From positions 99,552 through 163,551 of the forward strand of contig CAMNDM010000002.1 in assembly GCA_946535435.1 (NCBI GenBank): a stretch of 64,000 nt of DNA. Reading direction: 5' to 3'. Position 1 is the first letter of the stretch. Each line of letters begins with the position of its first letter. Shown piece by piece: positions 12,001-19,100 of the stretch. The notes below the pieces were generated by a model. The model was given only the letters and a program-made list of their open reading frames with translations. It was not told the origin of the DNA and made no database searches. The position numbers and the translations under genes were made by a program. The DNA is from Physcocola sp002396385 (lineage in GTDB: Bacteria; Bacteroidota; Bacteroidia; Bacteroidales; Paludibacteraceae).

Positions 12001-13428
12001 ACGGGCGACTACACACTTCAGGCTAACTCTATTCCTAGTGGAGCACGCCTTAATTGGTATACCACTATTGGAGGGGTGCGCTACGATTCGATTGTTGTTC
12101 CAACTGCTGAGGGACAGGTTCAGTGGACTTCTAACAGTTATTATGTGACTCAGTCGGTAATCGATGGCTGTGAAAGCGATCCGGTTGAGGTCGTTGTTGA
12201 CATTAAGCCTTCTTCCGAGAATAAGGTGATGGCTGTCGATACCTGTGTGAATATCCCTGTCAAGATTTCTAGCGTGTTTAACCGCAATGGTGTTACCGAT
12301 GTGCTTGATACGCTGTGGCGTCTCGATGGCGGTGTGAAAGACCGTGTTGAGAATACGGCTAACATCGGCTTTACTGGCACCTATTATGCTGCTACGCATA
12401 ACGAATGGGGCTGTAAGGCGCTTCAGACTGTAAATGTCCGAATGTTGCAGGTTGAAGATTTCACTTATTCGACGATTAAGACGATGTACTGTTTCGACGA
12501 TACGGTCAGCTTGGCTGCTGCTTCTTCGAACTCGACTTTCGAATGGTATAACCCTGTTAATGGCGAGAATTCTTTCTCCGACAGTTATACGTTCCGCCTG
12601 CAGGGCCCTCAACAGATTCAGCTTGTGGCTAGGGTAATGAGTATGCCGGCTTGTACCCAAACTATCAATTACGAGTTCAACACTCATCCGTTCATCGAAC
12701 CTGTGGTTGATGGTAAAACGCAGATTTGTGTGGGCAGTCAGGTTCAGTTGTCTACCTCTAACGTGTTTAATGCCGAGTGGGCGGTGTTCGATTCTGTCGC
12801 TTCTGGCGATAACTTCGCTTTCTATCCTGACCAGTCGTGTCTGGTTAAGTTGTCGGGTGTTGATAAGAACAATTGCCCTGTCAGCAAAAACTTTGAAATT
12901 AGTGCTGCCAAAGTGCCTAATCCGGTTCTTGAAGTCGTCCCTAGCATTCATTCGCAATTCTACCACCTGAATCGAGACACTTTCGATGTGAAGTTGAATG
13001 TGCTGCTTGAAGATAATTACGATGAGGGCTTGACTTACTATTGGAATTTTGGAGACGGTGACGAGGGTGTTGGTAGTATGAGTGAATACCATGAGTACGA
13101 CTCGGCCCGTGTGCGTCTGACTAAACCGATTCCGGTCTCTATTCTGGTTTCACACGAATATGGTTGCTCTGGTAAGGCGGTTAAACTGTTGTTGGTCGAC
13201 CCTGACTTCTATGTTCCGAATACCATGGCGGCTGGTGAGACCTTTATGCCAAGTTACGAGTTGCAGATTTTCGACCGTATCGGGAACCTCATCTATGAGG
13301 GTGTGGGCTGGCAAGGTCAGAAGAACAATGGCGATGAAGCCTTTGCCGACACTTATTTCTATGCTATCAACTATTATGTCGATGGCGATAAGAAGGTGAA
13401 GACTGGTTATATTACGTTGGTTAGATAA
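1..13428 (+). CDS. Giant Ig-repeat T9SS adhesin (SprB-like), 5' end missing
   Basis: The frame is open from the first base, so the gene starts upstream; the TTG at 43 is not a start. The 4,475 visible residues are a head region (about 1-535), a Gly-rich linker near residues 537-553, then several dozen Ig-like domains of about 85 residues. Each carries a Cys near its start (LCQG, LCEG, VCEP types) and often a GC motif near its end, as in the Ig_7/CHU_C-associated family. A PKD-like motif (YYWNFGDG) sits near 13035. The C-terminus resembles a type B T9SS sorting domain (ELQIFDRIGNLIYEG ... GYITLVR), but the usual TPNGDG motif is replaced by YVPNT. Three units of about 426 codons from about 6900 to 10730 are internal duplications. 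By family knowledge this is a secreted surface adhesin exported by T9SS, comparable to gliding adhesin SprB. The ligand is unknown. Confidence 0.9.
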   Translation: MYNSSFANFCIPKDLPCGDVNIELGQLNWGGRVASDKTSLLSERTTVYIKIGDSPVYKVDADEYAFTAEKDYYSCHADISKYIKKHLSAIAGQPVSIYVGNIAASLDVINEASGTSNVESPTASGWSLDLVYSSPSLPRRNIAVYNYDKLQISNTVGNVEPALNPQFKFAWSGAGDGEAFDYSMCDTITLIYSAFGGMKKIDDDALFFGTGGAVFDLYDDLFKITYLNDKNQKMTVNHFSSSIDYEYDTDGCNVGKSWQYSPGYDLHAITIDPGEPGKFKKLARGADAFSLYIKPANEHHFVTNVAIVTGAPETPQAQIYTRTPESVEPGTVYKTDINFAVGENKEGMANLVITVPISEYIDSITSIETKCLSDIVKKSNSSSYYSVCVKPGEESGTGVFTEYCYPFSEFCNGAINKNQRPELFTAINKYLIAVDEHNDKNRFVDPADFRSARLVFTFKNVVVPKEVKKTDVWNMTFNLKTKKEGDPVYFQTTYVNKRPSIAPEAELSLTTQESGEHSMFGNTLEDPNYWDNYRCMLNGGGGDGYGSGGGGGCVTLDGSQKSEKGVFVRQDSIRKPQVIVSTNSVCRPVPDSISFTICSPTVISINDLNYQLVSKKDFDIDSIARIDSCIWEERKRDSLIAFAQRHGVNKSRLEKLLSDVSGTTLDFAATAVQSYGCDNGEAAPQSYIDSVELILNAKIRPSRLFALYGAADTTKKYLSSASYVVSPPNYNVTYTVDGDTTLYLYYQSPWVDGNGDSCSKFIPVHFHKRQVPAPEVTYDSEILSNQDTVYLCLEGNLAPFSITKDRGEYDLYASLSKVEGSTLADLTDFRDVMLYNGFSKVYDWNATNSEKGAFSSAEPGLYRFAVRQQTLNCKSDSVVFFVSVADMKIENGPVIDDSQTDFCQALSTTDSITLKVNKTEDQKDYTVKWYNTRTTQAKAEFIGYGDEIKVRQDSAETFRYGATFYNNKCESDTSIITINVHPLPDTISPDTIPVCQRYHMTAADVLDVLKMKNGTTGLSSDKLMFYHYINQEGSTVDENVWTSINQDSVSLEKLLAGFDFESTCQENGARFLNFAVRAVSDKGCPGPGSLITIKINCFEETQPQFGFPGDSILYCMGSKGSADFDNFLSPDEKSKFAKHKWYWFDAAQDNHYKYFFGNTYYTTGENSAPVVDPSFVHSDLITVVRVDSNNCISLHDTFKVVVDTSINTYPIIADSVIPVADKRFTLTYCKGDYDQPAITIPAVGFPSADYRVEWYEKDDMNTTCNGIDSSGVVMQPSMVAGLEKADTTYYCVRQSTQMGCTGPWLTVQVVVYPDVSDQPTIGQIPEFCQGAIPVPATVNAVNPDPDAYIMTYYRVDTTHVDGAVVKDTVTVPNIVPNTENEGVTTYYASLRDKKTKCQSPLFEIPVRVNHKPGSVAYTGDPVVLYCADGSDVDLAKDLPAKVNANDYDTHLMWLPSNIISTANNAKVTVGIYQRDSVTGCLGDTTSLEVRVEKTFRYTPWGDRSFCWGETINVCDSINKRIRPINHYIDSTSIGYEVRRMVGKTAAKDALSCDVLAALGSKADRHKSDTTSYQITVLDSVSGCVAYDTVTIIFRGLPNAEPDKVGEYCEAFPTKLPTPDNNDYTYKWLRENGSESAETVTLDASEVFSLVEFDEFLCSDTFKVQVNVHSKPQAPSVSDLKLCQNGNEVVLPIVVTPDAEYSAENLQIQYFNHLGDSIPNKISTDTIAISGLKRVLTFKARQTDLLYGCYNEAEFKVELAKGLVLNAPDMKAVCQPDTVDLAKHVKTYLSENLESVNLPNLGGASFEYGRLMGGVVSGLTEAEAAELVYVEGRDSVTYIYTVTDASNTCSASDTLFVVINKQPATPLVEKGADTLFFCAGNEPFVIGAENRNAASVNSAIFWNGVSDVVPTDSVTVDIDVTEKSYSAYSRNLNTGCISVSDTVAVVVAKAIKVSPIAKNDTLELCAGEVFDVAAAATASFVFDEKRLSDISILASVNGVSTPLMGLSAVTSTTQDTIDYSFSAADALTGCEASNRLVLIYHKKPEVHIEAPDVVCQRSDVKLQAVGEDRAVSYAWYVADNKVVASTAAELVFQKAVEPVTFKLVETLNGTLCADSVSFNLDVVGTPNAFTDSSFVFCQQNAEELIRFARPTSDEVYRVEWSEDQTAVLSADASLPVDLSADTAYVLYARQLDEAKGLVCPSDWAKATVKVNKHIDVSLPDTFMCHPFEFNLALFAKNKKVESELGFQLAVDRVFQVAGMGAMQAVADSSAVVEGGKYQINYLDKNGCPSSAVTKLEFIDKPSTPVVDVVDPILLCQGADTFITVNKIAGNFLYHWLPVGGNDTITADTLQISAGLPTSASLQVWRQDAKYGCESDKVEFKYSVIEAIATNNIDVQHLCEGEALDLDSLGRLAFTFSDELEYAYYKPDGSPMLMTNAVGDEGTYTVTARSASSGCVAKNKLTIDVHDNPVLAYKGDTVLCENDTFNLVAFTKEDMPDPVYKWTVGANAVTDSRLSFVATVETPHQVLEQTAVLEGTYVISNSKKCVTERNVALKTNPAPDPLLSDTVELCQNTGVVNLPVPYEQGAYDLKIIRGSDTIPEISINTDVVASYAYNILQVNRLTRCKSPMVPVYANVHVAISLDLDDAVYVCEPETYDLLTAAADKALANNAYVQEMKQLSIVSVVSAGSEVDNAGKLDKSGTYVVTVADQYNCQAHDQIAVNFVAKPSTPVVDAASPILLCQGADTFITVKPVVGNYVYHWLPKGTIDTVTTDSFVVVAKYASASDQLINVWRQDADHGCESEKAEVSYRVVDSITTNLIDVQHLCEGETLDLDSLGRLAFNFNDDLTYAYSKADGSPMLMTNAVGSEGSYIVTANNSTSGCSAKAVLTIDVHDNPVLAYKGDTVLCENDTFNLVAFTKDDMPDPVYKWTVGENAVTDGRLTFVAAVQTPHQPLEQTAVLEGTYVITNSKKCVTERNVALKTNPAPDPLLSDTVELCQNTGVVKLPVPYEQGTYDLKIIYGTDTVPEISINTADVANYAYNILQVTRLTKCKSPMVPVYANVHSAISLDLADEVYVCEPETYNLLSVATDSAHSNNGAIAEVKQLAILSVVSAGTEINNADNLDQSGTYVVTIADQYNCQAHDQIAVNFVAKPSIPEVDAASPILLCQGADTFITVKPVVGNYVYHWLPKGTIDTVTTDSYAVIAKFASASDQLINVWRQDADHGCESEKAEFSYRVVDSITTNLIDVQHLCEGETLDLDSLGRLAFNFNDDLTYAFSKSDGSPMLLTNAIGAEGSYIVTANNAASGCSAKNVLTIDVHENPVLLCKGDTVLCESDTFNLVAFTNEEMPDPVYKWTVDDKSVTDSRLSFLAAVQTPHQALEQTAVLEGTYVITNTKKCVTVRDVALKTNPAPDPLLSDTADLCQNTGEVTLPVTYDQAVYDLNIKLAGDSVPSIVVNTDDVENYVYTILQKNRLTKCKSAEVLFYVNVHPAISLKLPEIPAICQPAVVDFATVVNKATAESNKSVPENKKINTVAYYFNGVEFEDASALDQSGEYRAVIEDQYGCQASDQVYVSVGLQPEMVKADTGFCQSTGDRLLAGNGTSSNYALQWLALATAYPDSVYSDSLMVSTVASGEYSYLMRQVDRTTGCPSEVAPVTVTIYPALSVSLRDTMLCYGETFDFVGYAASQVKGGTNPVLNSYARTVAVSPLSYEAVAQRGDFYAVYTDDHACTISDTMTVDFAPEIKVSISSNGPVCEGDTLHLEATGADFYAWNNMGATSGSFDIVTSEDGSFTVPLKAGIRVDKLTCELDSVIDYVVKVVPDLIPVADTAVVYCQGTVVEPLMLTPSLDGAKVLWYSPADNYASAAQNGTLVPSSQNAGTSVYRFRQQLDGCMTDAQEVPVEIQPAITELPGTSDTAYCLNEATVPLLAKVDNPLYDVVWTNADGDTLPLGYKPSSSEAGIQLFQARLHYRACYGKPVPERVTVSLPYGEKPDVDPSVIFCQNTGDYTLQANSIPSGARLNWYTTIGGVRYDSIVVPTAEGQVQWTSNSYYVTQSVIDGCESDPVEVVVDIKPSSENKVMAVDTCVNIPVKISSVFNRNGVTDVLDTLWRLDGGVKDRVENTANIGFTGTYYAATHNEWGCKALQTVNVRMLQVEDFTYSTIKTMYCFDDTVSLAAASSNSTFEWYNPVNGENSFSDSYTFRLQGPQQIQLVARVMSMPACTQTINYEFNTHPFIEPVVDGKTQICVGSQVQLSTSNVFNAEWAVFDSVASGDNFAFYPDQSCLVKLSGVDKNNCPVSKNFEISAAKVPNPVLEVVPSIHSQFYHLNRDTFDVKLNVLLEDNYDEGLTYYWNFGDGDEGVGSMSEYHEYDSARVRLTKPIPVSILVSHEYGCSGKAVKLLLVDPDFYVPNTMAAGETFMPSYELQIFDRIGNLIYEGVGWQGQKNNGDEAFADTYFYAINYYVDGDKKVKTGYITLVR

Positions 13429-13433
13429 AAATT

Positions 13434-14420
13434 ATGGGTAAGATACATAACGGCAAACTTTTTTTCAAGTGCTTATTGCTGACTGCCTTGGTTGGGTGTG
13501 CTTCGCTTACTGCCAATGCACAGGAAGATGTCTTGTTCACCAACAAGCAGTTGCGGCAGAATTATTTGAATCCGGCCTACATCCCGGAAATTATGTACGC
13601 TACTGTTAATTTGGGCGGACGTTTCCAATGGCGGGGCGTTGAGGGTGCACCTAAAACTTATTTCGTTGGGGCTAAATACTTCTTTATGGGGGCTCATTCC
13701 CAAATTTCTCTTTCTATGCTTTCCGATGAAATTGGTTATCAGTATACCCGTAACCCTAAGTTCGGTTTTGCTTTCCTTATCCCTATTGGAGACGATAGTT
13801 ATGTCAATCTTGGTGTAGGGGCTGGACTGATGAACCGTGATTACGATGCCAGCAAGATTAAACCAAACAATACAAAAAATCTTGTCGATGAGTCTAAATT
13901 TATGCAGGGTACGGTGCCCGATGCTGAAGTGGGGGCTGAACTCCTGTTGCAAAACTTTGAACTCGGTGTGGCGGCTAACCATTTGTTGAAGGGTACGCTT
14001 GATATGCCTTTGTATCGTTTGTATTCCGGATATCTTAACTATTATTTCCAGACTAAGGAATGGTGGAGGCTTTCTCCTTCTTATTCTGTCTATAATTACC
14101 GCGACCGCTGGAAACACCAAATCGGACTTACTTACTATTATCTCTTCGACTACGAATGGAATCCTTCCGATTTGTTTTATGTGGGTGCTGCTTTCCGCTA
14201 TAAATACGAAGGCTCTCTTTTGGCTGGTGTAAGTTTGTTCGACTGGCTTTCGCTTTATTACAGTTACGACTTCTTCTTCGGTGCCCTTCGACACGACAGT
14301 TATGGAACTCACGAAATTGGACTTGAAATTAAAATTCCGCAGAAGTTCCAGGGGTGTCTTGCCAATTATGGCAAATCGAAAAAATATACACGCTATACAA
14401 AGTATTACCGTACGCGTTAA
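13434..14420 (+). CDS. PorP/SprF family T9SS outer-membrane protein
   Basis: 328 residues with a signal peptide ending in TANAQ, followed by the family's typical N-terminal pattern (LFTNKQLRQNYLNPAYIP; relatives have Q-Y-x-x-N-x-x-x-L-N-P-A). The rest alternates aromatic and small residues, as expected of an outer-membrane beta-barrel. The ATG lies 5 bases after the stop of the giant adhesin, so the two are almost certainly cotranscribed. In known systems SprF-type proteins follow a type B CTD adhesin and are needed for its export or surface attachment. This copy is inferred to be the dedicated partner of the adhesin rather than the core PorP. A hairpin follows the stop. Confidence 0.88.
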   Translation: MGKIHNGKLFFKCLLLTALVGCASLTANAQEDVLFTNKQLRQNYLNPAYIPEIMYATVNLGGRFQWRGVEGAPKTYFVGAKYFFMGAHSQISLSMLSDEIGYQYTRNPKFGFAFLIPIGDDSYVNLGVGAGLMNRDYDASKIKPNNTKNLVDESKFMQGTVPDAEVGAELLLQNFELGVAANHLLKGTLDMPLYRLYSGYLNYYFQTKEWWRLSPSYSVYNYRDRWKHQIGLTYYYLFDYEWNPSDLFYVGAAFRYKYEGSLLAGVSLFDWLSLYYSYDFFFGALRHDSYGTHEIGLEIKIPQKFQGCLANYGKSKKYTRYTKYYRTR

Positions 14421-14428
14421 TCTTTATC

Positions 14429-14465
14429 GAAGGGATGTGTCTTTCTTGATGCATCCCTTCCTTTT
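14429..14465 (+). terminator. Terminator after adhesin/SprF operon
   Basis: A 9-bp perfect stem, GAAGGGATG (14429-14437) with CATCCCTTC (14452-14460), is followed by a short T-rich stretch. The T-tract is weak (CTTTTGG). Confidence 0.6.
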
Positions 14466-14777
14466 GGCAGCTTCACTTTGTATTGTATACGTATTTTATG
14501 AAGATATGAGTATTTATGCGTAAAGATGACAAAATATTCGTATTATAGCGTTTTTTGTACTTCTTTATTCGATTTTGTACTCTTTTTATGCTGTTTTTGG
14601 GAATGCCAATTTACTTTTTTTACCATTTTTTCGGTGTTTTTAGCCCATCTTTGCAGTAAGGTTAAGGCAATATAATTTGTCTTGCTTTTAAATGTATCGC
14701 AACTTAACCTTACTTCTCATATATTACTACAGTTTTAAAAGGGGGAAAGAGACATTCTTGTCTTACCCTCTTTTTTG
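14466..14777. other. Intergenic region with long inverted repeat and possible sRNA
   Basis: No protein gene is supported here. The stretch holds a perfect 11-bp inverted repeat (14656-14666 and 14703-14713). A promoter-like pair, TTTG at 14650 and TATAATTTG at 14670-14678, points right. An imperfect hairpin at 14741-14768 is followed by six Ts on the + strand, and it can also serve the AraC-type gene ending at 14778 on the other strand. Confidence 0.4.
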
Positions 14778-15857
14778 TCATTGCCTTTTCCTCCATTCTG
14801 CGGCTGTTACCTGCTCGTAGTTACAGAAAACCTGGTCAAAGTATTTCCGGGTCGAGAATCCACAACTAATGGCTATATCTTCTATTCCTTTATTTGGGTT
14901 TTCCCGCATCATTTGTTTCGCATCTTCTATCCTTAACCCGTTTATCCATTCTCTGAACGATTTCCCGATGTTGGTATTGATGTATCTTGATAGTGTGGTA
15001 CGGTTGGTTCCTATTTCGCTGGCCAACTTTACAATTGTGATATCGCTATCGTGGTATTTTTTCTCCTGAATCCACTTGTTGACAAGTGGAGCCAGTGTCC
15101 ATTCTGCTATATTACTAAAATTAGGCGTTGCGGTGCTGTCGGGCGTTTTCTCGTCCTCGGTTTGTGTCTCTTCCACTATTTCGGCATAGTGACCGAAGTA
15201 CGAGAAGTTGAAAACATAGTACGAAAATGTTATCCAAAACAGGAAACCGAAGAAAAGAAGGGCTTTTGTCGAAAAAATGGCGAATGGTACGAAAAGTAGG
15301 CATACAAACAACAATATGGAGGCGTTTCTCATCCAATGTATATATTCCTCTACTGGCGACCCGTAGTATTCGTCGATGTTACGAACCATTTTTTTGTATC
15401 CTATGTATATCTGCGAACTGTAGTAAAGTTGGATGCATAGGTAAAAAACGCCACAAATATGGTTGGTCTCCCTTATGTATATGCCTTGCTTATAAAACAG
15501 ACCGATTGTAAGGCACATTATCACTATAGCCGACATAGCCCCGCCTATGCAGATTTCTTTCTTCTTCAAACTGTTCTGTTGTTGAAGGTTCAGTGCTCCA
15601 AGTAGGAACAAGATGTTCCCCGGTACGTAGAAAAACAGGTTGCAGGTCGTTCCTAACGACTCGTTTTGTGCCCTGATGCTGAACATCATCTGTAACGCGT
15701 ACTGTATTGCTATTATAAAGATGGAGCCTGTCAACATCCAGCGTGTTTGGTTGTATTTCTTGAAGCCTGTGCCTCTGTACGGACATAGTAGCAGTAACAT
15801 GCCGAGCATGAGGGCTGTCATAAGCGACATTATCTGAATGGCATATAGTAGTTTCAT
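14778..15857 (-). CDS. Membrane-bound AraC-family transcription regulator
   Basis: 359 residues. The first ~215 are a series of hydrophobic segments (about 6-7 predicted helices). The C-terminal ~100 form an AraC-type double helix-turn-helix, with IVKLASEIGTNRTTLSRYIN as the first HTH and GIEDIAISCGFSTRKYFDQV as the second. The design, integral membrane sensor plus cytoplasmic DNA-binding domain, is common in Bacteroidales and implies sensing of an envelope or membrane signal. The target is unknown. It is divergent from ileS, with a -7-like box (TAATTTTG, minus strand, 15906-15899) about 42 bases upstream of the ATG. It shares no obvious pathway with either neighbour. Confidence 0.85.
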   Translation of the reverse strand: MKLLYAIQIMSLMTALMLGMLLLLCPYRGTGFKKYNQTRWMLTGSIFIIAIQYALQMMFSIRAQNESLGTTCNLFFYVPGNILFLLGALNLQQQNSLKKKEICIGGAMSAIVIMCLTIGLFYKQGIYIRETNHICGVFYLCIQLYYSSQIYIGYKKMVRNIDEYYGSPVEEYIHWMRNASILLFVCLLFVPFAIFSTKALLFFGFLFWITFSYYVFNFSYFGHYAEIVEETQTEDEKTPDSTATPNFSNIAEWTLAPLVNKWIQEKKYHDSDITIVKLASEIGTNRTTLSRYINTNIGKSFREWINGLRIEDAKQMMRENPNKGIEDIAISCGFSTRKYFDQVFCNYEQVTAAEWRKRQ

Positions 15858-16019
15858 TGCTGTTTACTCTTTTATATTGGCGTTGGCGCTTTTTTCTGCA
15901 AAATTAGCCTTTTTTGTGGCTATGTTCCGCTTTTCTTTCGTTTTTGTGTGACGTTTGTCCCTACACGGAACTCTTCTGCTGTTGTTGCGTTCTGTTTGTT
16001 CACTAAATCGGCCTTTTCG

Positions 16020-16050
16020 TTGGGATTACCTTCCTTTTTTCGTAAATTTG
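16020..16050 (+). promoter_or_regulatory. ileS promoter
   Basis: TTG at 16020-16022, a 20-base spacer and TAAATTTG at 16043-16050 match the Bacteroidota -33/-7 pattern. The predicted start of transcription is near 16056, giving a leader of about 65 bases. Confidence 0.65.
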
Positions 16051-16051
16051 C

Positions 16052-16084
16052 GTGCCTTTTTAGGCACTTTGCCCTTTGTAGGGC
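16052..16084 (+). promoter_or_regulatory. Tandem hairpins in ileS leader
   Basis: Two adjacent short hairpins lie at or just after the predicted transcription start: GTGCC/GGCAC (16052-16056 with 16063-16067) and GCCC/GGGC (16071-16074 with 16081-16084), each with a 6-base loop. The second contains no terminator-like T-run. Confidence 0.4.
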
Positions 16085-16121
16085 TTATGTTTTGAAAACA
16101 AATTATTTAGATATAATAGCA

Positions 16122-19100
16122 ATGGGTAAAAAATTTGCCGAATACGCTAAGTTCGACCTCTCACAAGTTAATAAGGAGGTGCTGAAAGTGTGGGACGATG
16201 CCGACATCTTCCACAAAAGTATTGCCCAGCACGAGGGCGATCCGTCTTATGTCTTTTTCGAAGGACCGCCTTCTGCCAATGGTAAACCGGGCATTCACCA
16301 CGTTCTTGCCCGTACCATTAAGGATATCTTCCTCCGCTACAAAACTATGCAGGGGTATTACGTTCGCCGTAAGGCGGGTTGGGATACTCACGGACTTCCT
16401 GTCGAATTGGGTGTCGAGAAGGAATTGGGTATTACGAAAGACGACATCGGCAAATCTATTTCCATTGAACAGTATAACGACAAATGCCGTTCTAATGTGA
16501 TGATGTTCACGAACGAGTGGACCGACCTCACCCGTAAAATCGGCTATTGGGTAGACTTGGAACATCCGTACATTACCTACGATAACCGTTTCATCGAGTC
16601 GGAATGGTATTTGTTGAAGGAACTCTATAAACAGGGCTTCCTTTACAAGGGCTACACCATTCAACCTTATTCGCCTGCTGCTGGTACCGGTCTTAGCTCG
16701 CACGAACTGAACCAACCTGGCTGTTACCGCGATGTGAAGGATACTACGGTTACTGGTCAGTTCCTGGTAAAGGGCAATATACCTGCTGCGGTGAAGGCTG
16801 CTGAAAACTGGGGCGAGGTGTTCTTCTTGGCTTGGACGACCACTCCTTGGACGCTCTCTTCAAATACGGCCCTCTGCGTTGGTCCGAAAATCGACTACGT
16901 TATGGTGCAGTCTTACAACCCTTACACAGGCAAACCTGGCACTTTCATTCTGGCAGAAGCCCGTTTGTCTGCCTATTTCAACCCGGCTGGTGCCGATGCG
17001 CCTCTCGATGCCTACAACCAAGGCGACAAGGTGGTGCCTTTCCGCATCATCGGCCAGTGCAAGGGTAGCGACTTGGTGGGTATGGAGTATGAGCAGCTGA
17101 TGCCTTGGTTCAAAGTCAATGGCGACGCCTTCAAGGTTATCCCTGGCGACTATGTGACTACGGAAGACGGTACCGGTATCGTCCACATCTCTCCTACCTA
17201 TGGTGCCGACGATGCGCGCGTGGCTAAGGCTGCCGGCATTGCTCCGCTGCAGTTGGTTGACGCTAACGGCAACTTGCGCCCTACGGTTGACCTCGACGGT
17301 AAGTTCTACTTGTTGAAGGACCTCGACGCTGAATACGTTAAGAACAACTGTAATGTTGATGCTTATAAGGAATTTGAAGGCCGCTTCGTGAAGAATGCTT
17401 ATGATGCGAACCTTACCGATAAGGATGCCAGCCTCGATGTTGACCTCTGTGTGATGCTTAAACAGCAGAATCGTGCGTTCAAGGTCGAGAAGCATGTGCA
17501 CAACTATCCGCACTGCTGGCGTACCGACAAGCCTATCCTTTATTACCCACTCGACAGCTGGTTCATCCGTTCTACCGCCGCTCGCGACGAGATGGTGGCG
17601 CTGAACAAGACCATTCTTTGGAAGCCTGAGTCTACTGGTACCGGCCGTTTCGGCAAGTGGCTCGAGAATTTGAACGACTGGAACCTCTCCCGTTCACGCT
17701 TCTGGGGTACTCCGCTTCCAATCTGGCGTACGGAAGACTGCCGCGAGGAAATCTGCATCGGCTCGGTTGAGGAATTGATGAACGAAATCGACAAGTCTAT
17801 CAAGGCGGGCTTCATGACCGAGAACCCTTTCAAGAATTTCAAGGTGGGTGACTATTCTGAAGAGAATTACTCAACTAAGAATCTTGATCTGCACCGTCCT
17901 TATGTCGACAATATCATCTTGGTTTCTCCTTCTGGTAAGCCTATGAAGCGCGAAAGCGACCTGATTGACGTTTGGTTCGACTCGGGTTCTATGCCGTTCT
18001 CGCAGTTGCATTATCCGTTTGAGAACAAGGAGTTGGTCGACAACAATCTCTTCTATCCGGCTAACTTCATTTCTGAGGGTGTCGACCAGACCCGTGGCTG
18101 GTTCTACACGCTCCACGCCATTTCTACTATGATTAAGCACAGCGTGGCCTTCAAGGCGGTTATCTCTTGCGGTCTGGTGCTCGATAAGAACGGTAACAAG
18201 ATGTCGAAGCGTCTTGGTAATGCTGTTGATCCGTTCGGACAGGTTGAGAAGTTCGGTGCCGACCCTGTTCGTTGGTATATGATTACCAACTCTAGCCCTT
18301 GGGACAACCTCAAGTACGATGAGGATGGTGTCGATGAAATCAAACGTAAATTCTTTGGTACCCTATACAATACCTACTCGTTCTTCGCGCTCTATGCGAA
18401 TGTTGACGGGTTCACTGGTAGCGAGGCGCAGGTTCCGGTTGAAAAACGTCCGGAAATCGACCGTTGGGTGCTCTCACTCCTCAACACGCTGGTGAAGGAG
18501 GTTTGTGCCGCTCTCGACGATTACGAGCCTACTAAGGCTGGCCGCGCTATTTCTAAGTTCGTGCAAGACGACCTCTCGAACTGGTATGTGCGTTTGAACC
18601 GTAAACGTTTCTGGGGTGGTACTATGGACGAGGATAAGTTGGCTGCTTACCAGACACTGTACACCTGCTTGCTCACTGTTGCCAAGCTGATGTCGCCAAT
18701 CGCTCCGTTCTATGCCGATCGTCTTTATCTCGACCTTACTGCTGCGGCTCCGGTTTGCGAATCGGTTCACCTCGACAAGTTCCCTGTTGCCGACGAGTCG
18801 CTTATCGACAAGGCGCTCGAAGAGCGTCAGCGTATGGCTCAAGATATTTCTTCTATGGCGCTCTCGCTCCGTAAAAAGGAGAACATCAAGGTGCGCCAGC
18901 CGCTTAACCAGATTATGGTGCCTGTCCTCTCTGAACATGAACGTGAAAGCATCTTGGCGGTTGACGACCTCATCAAGAGCGAAATTAACGTGAAGAACAT
19001 CAAGTTGGTCGACGATTCTGCTGGTATGCTGGTTAAACGTCTGAAACCAGATTTCAAGAAACTGGGCCCTAAGTGTGGTAAGAGCATGAAGTCGGTGGCT

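Noticed and set aside
11770..13092. 440-codon frame on the minus strand in the adhesin, and similar long antisense frames (1957-2943, 3580-4350, 4378-5349)
   Set aside because: They mirror the codon pattern of the true + frame, lack domains or signal peptides, and alternate with the real gene.
15948..16121. 58-codon extension of IleS
   Set aside because: It contains the ileS promoter and hairpins and is not part of any synthetase.
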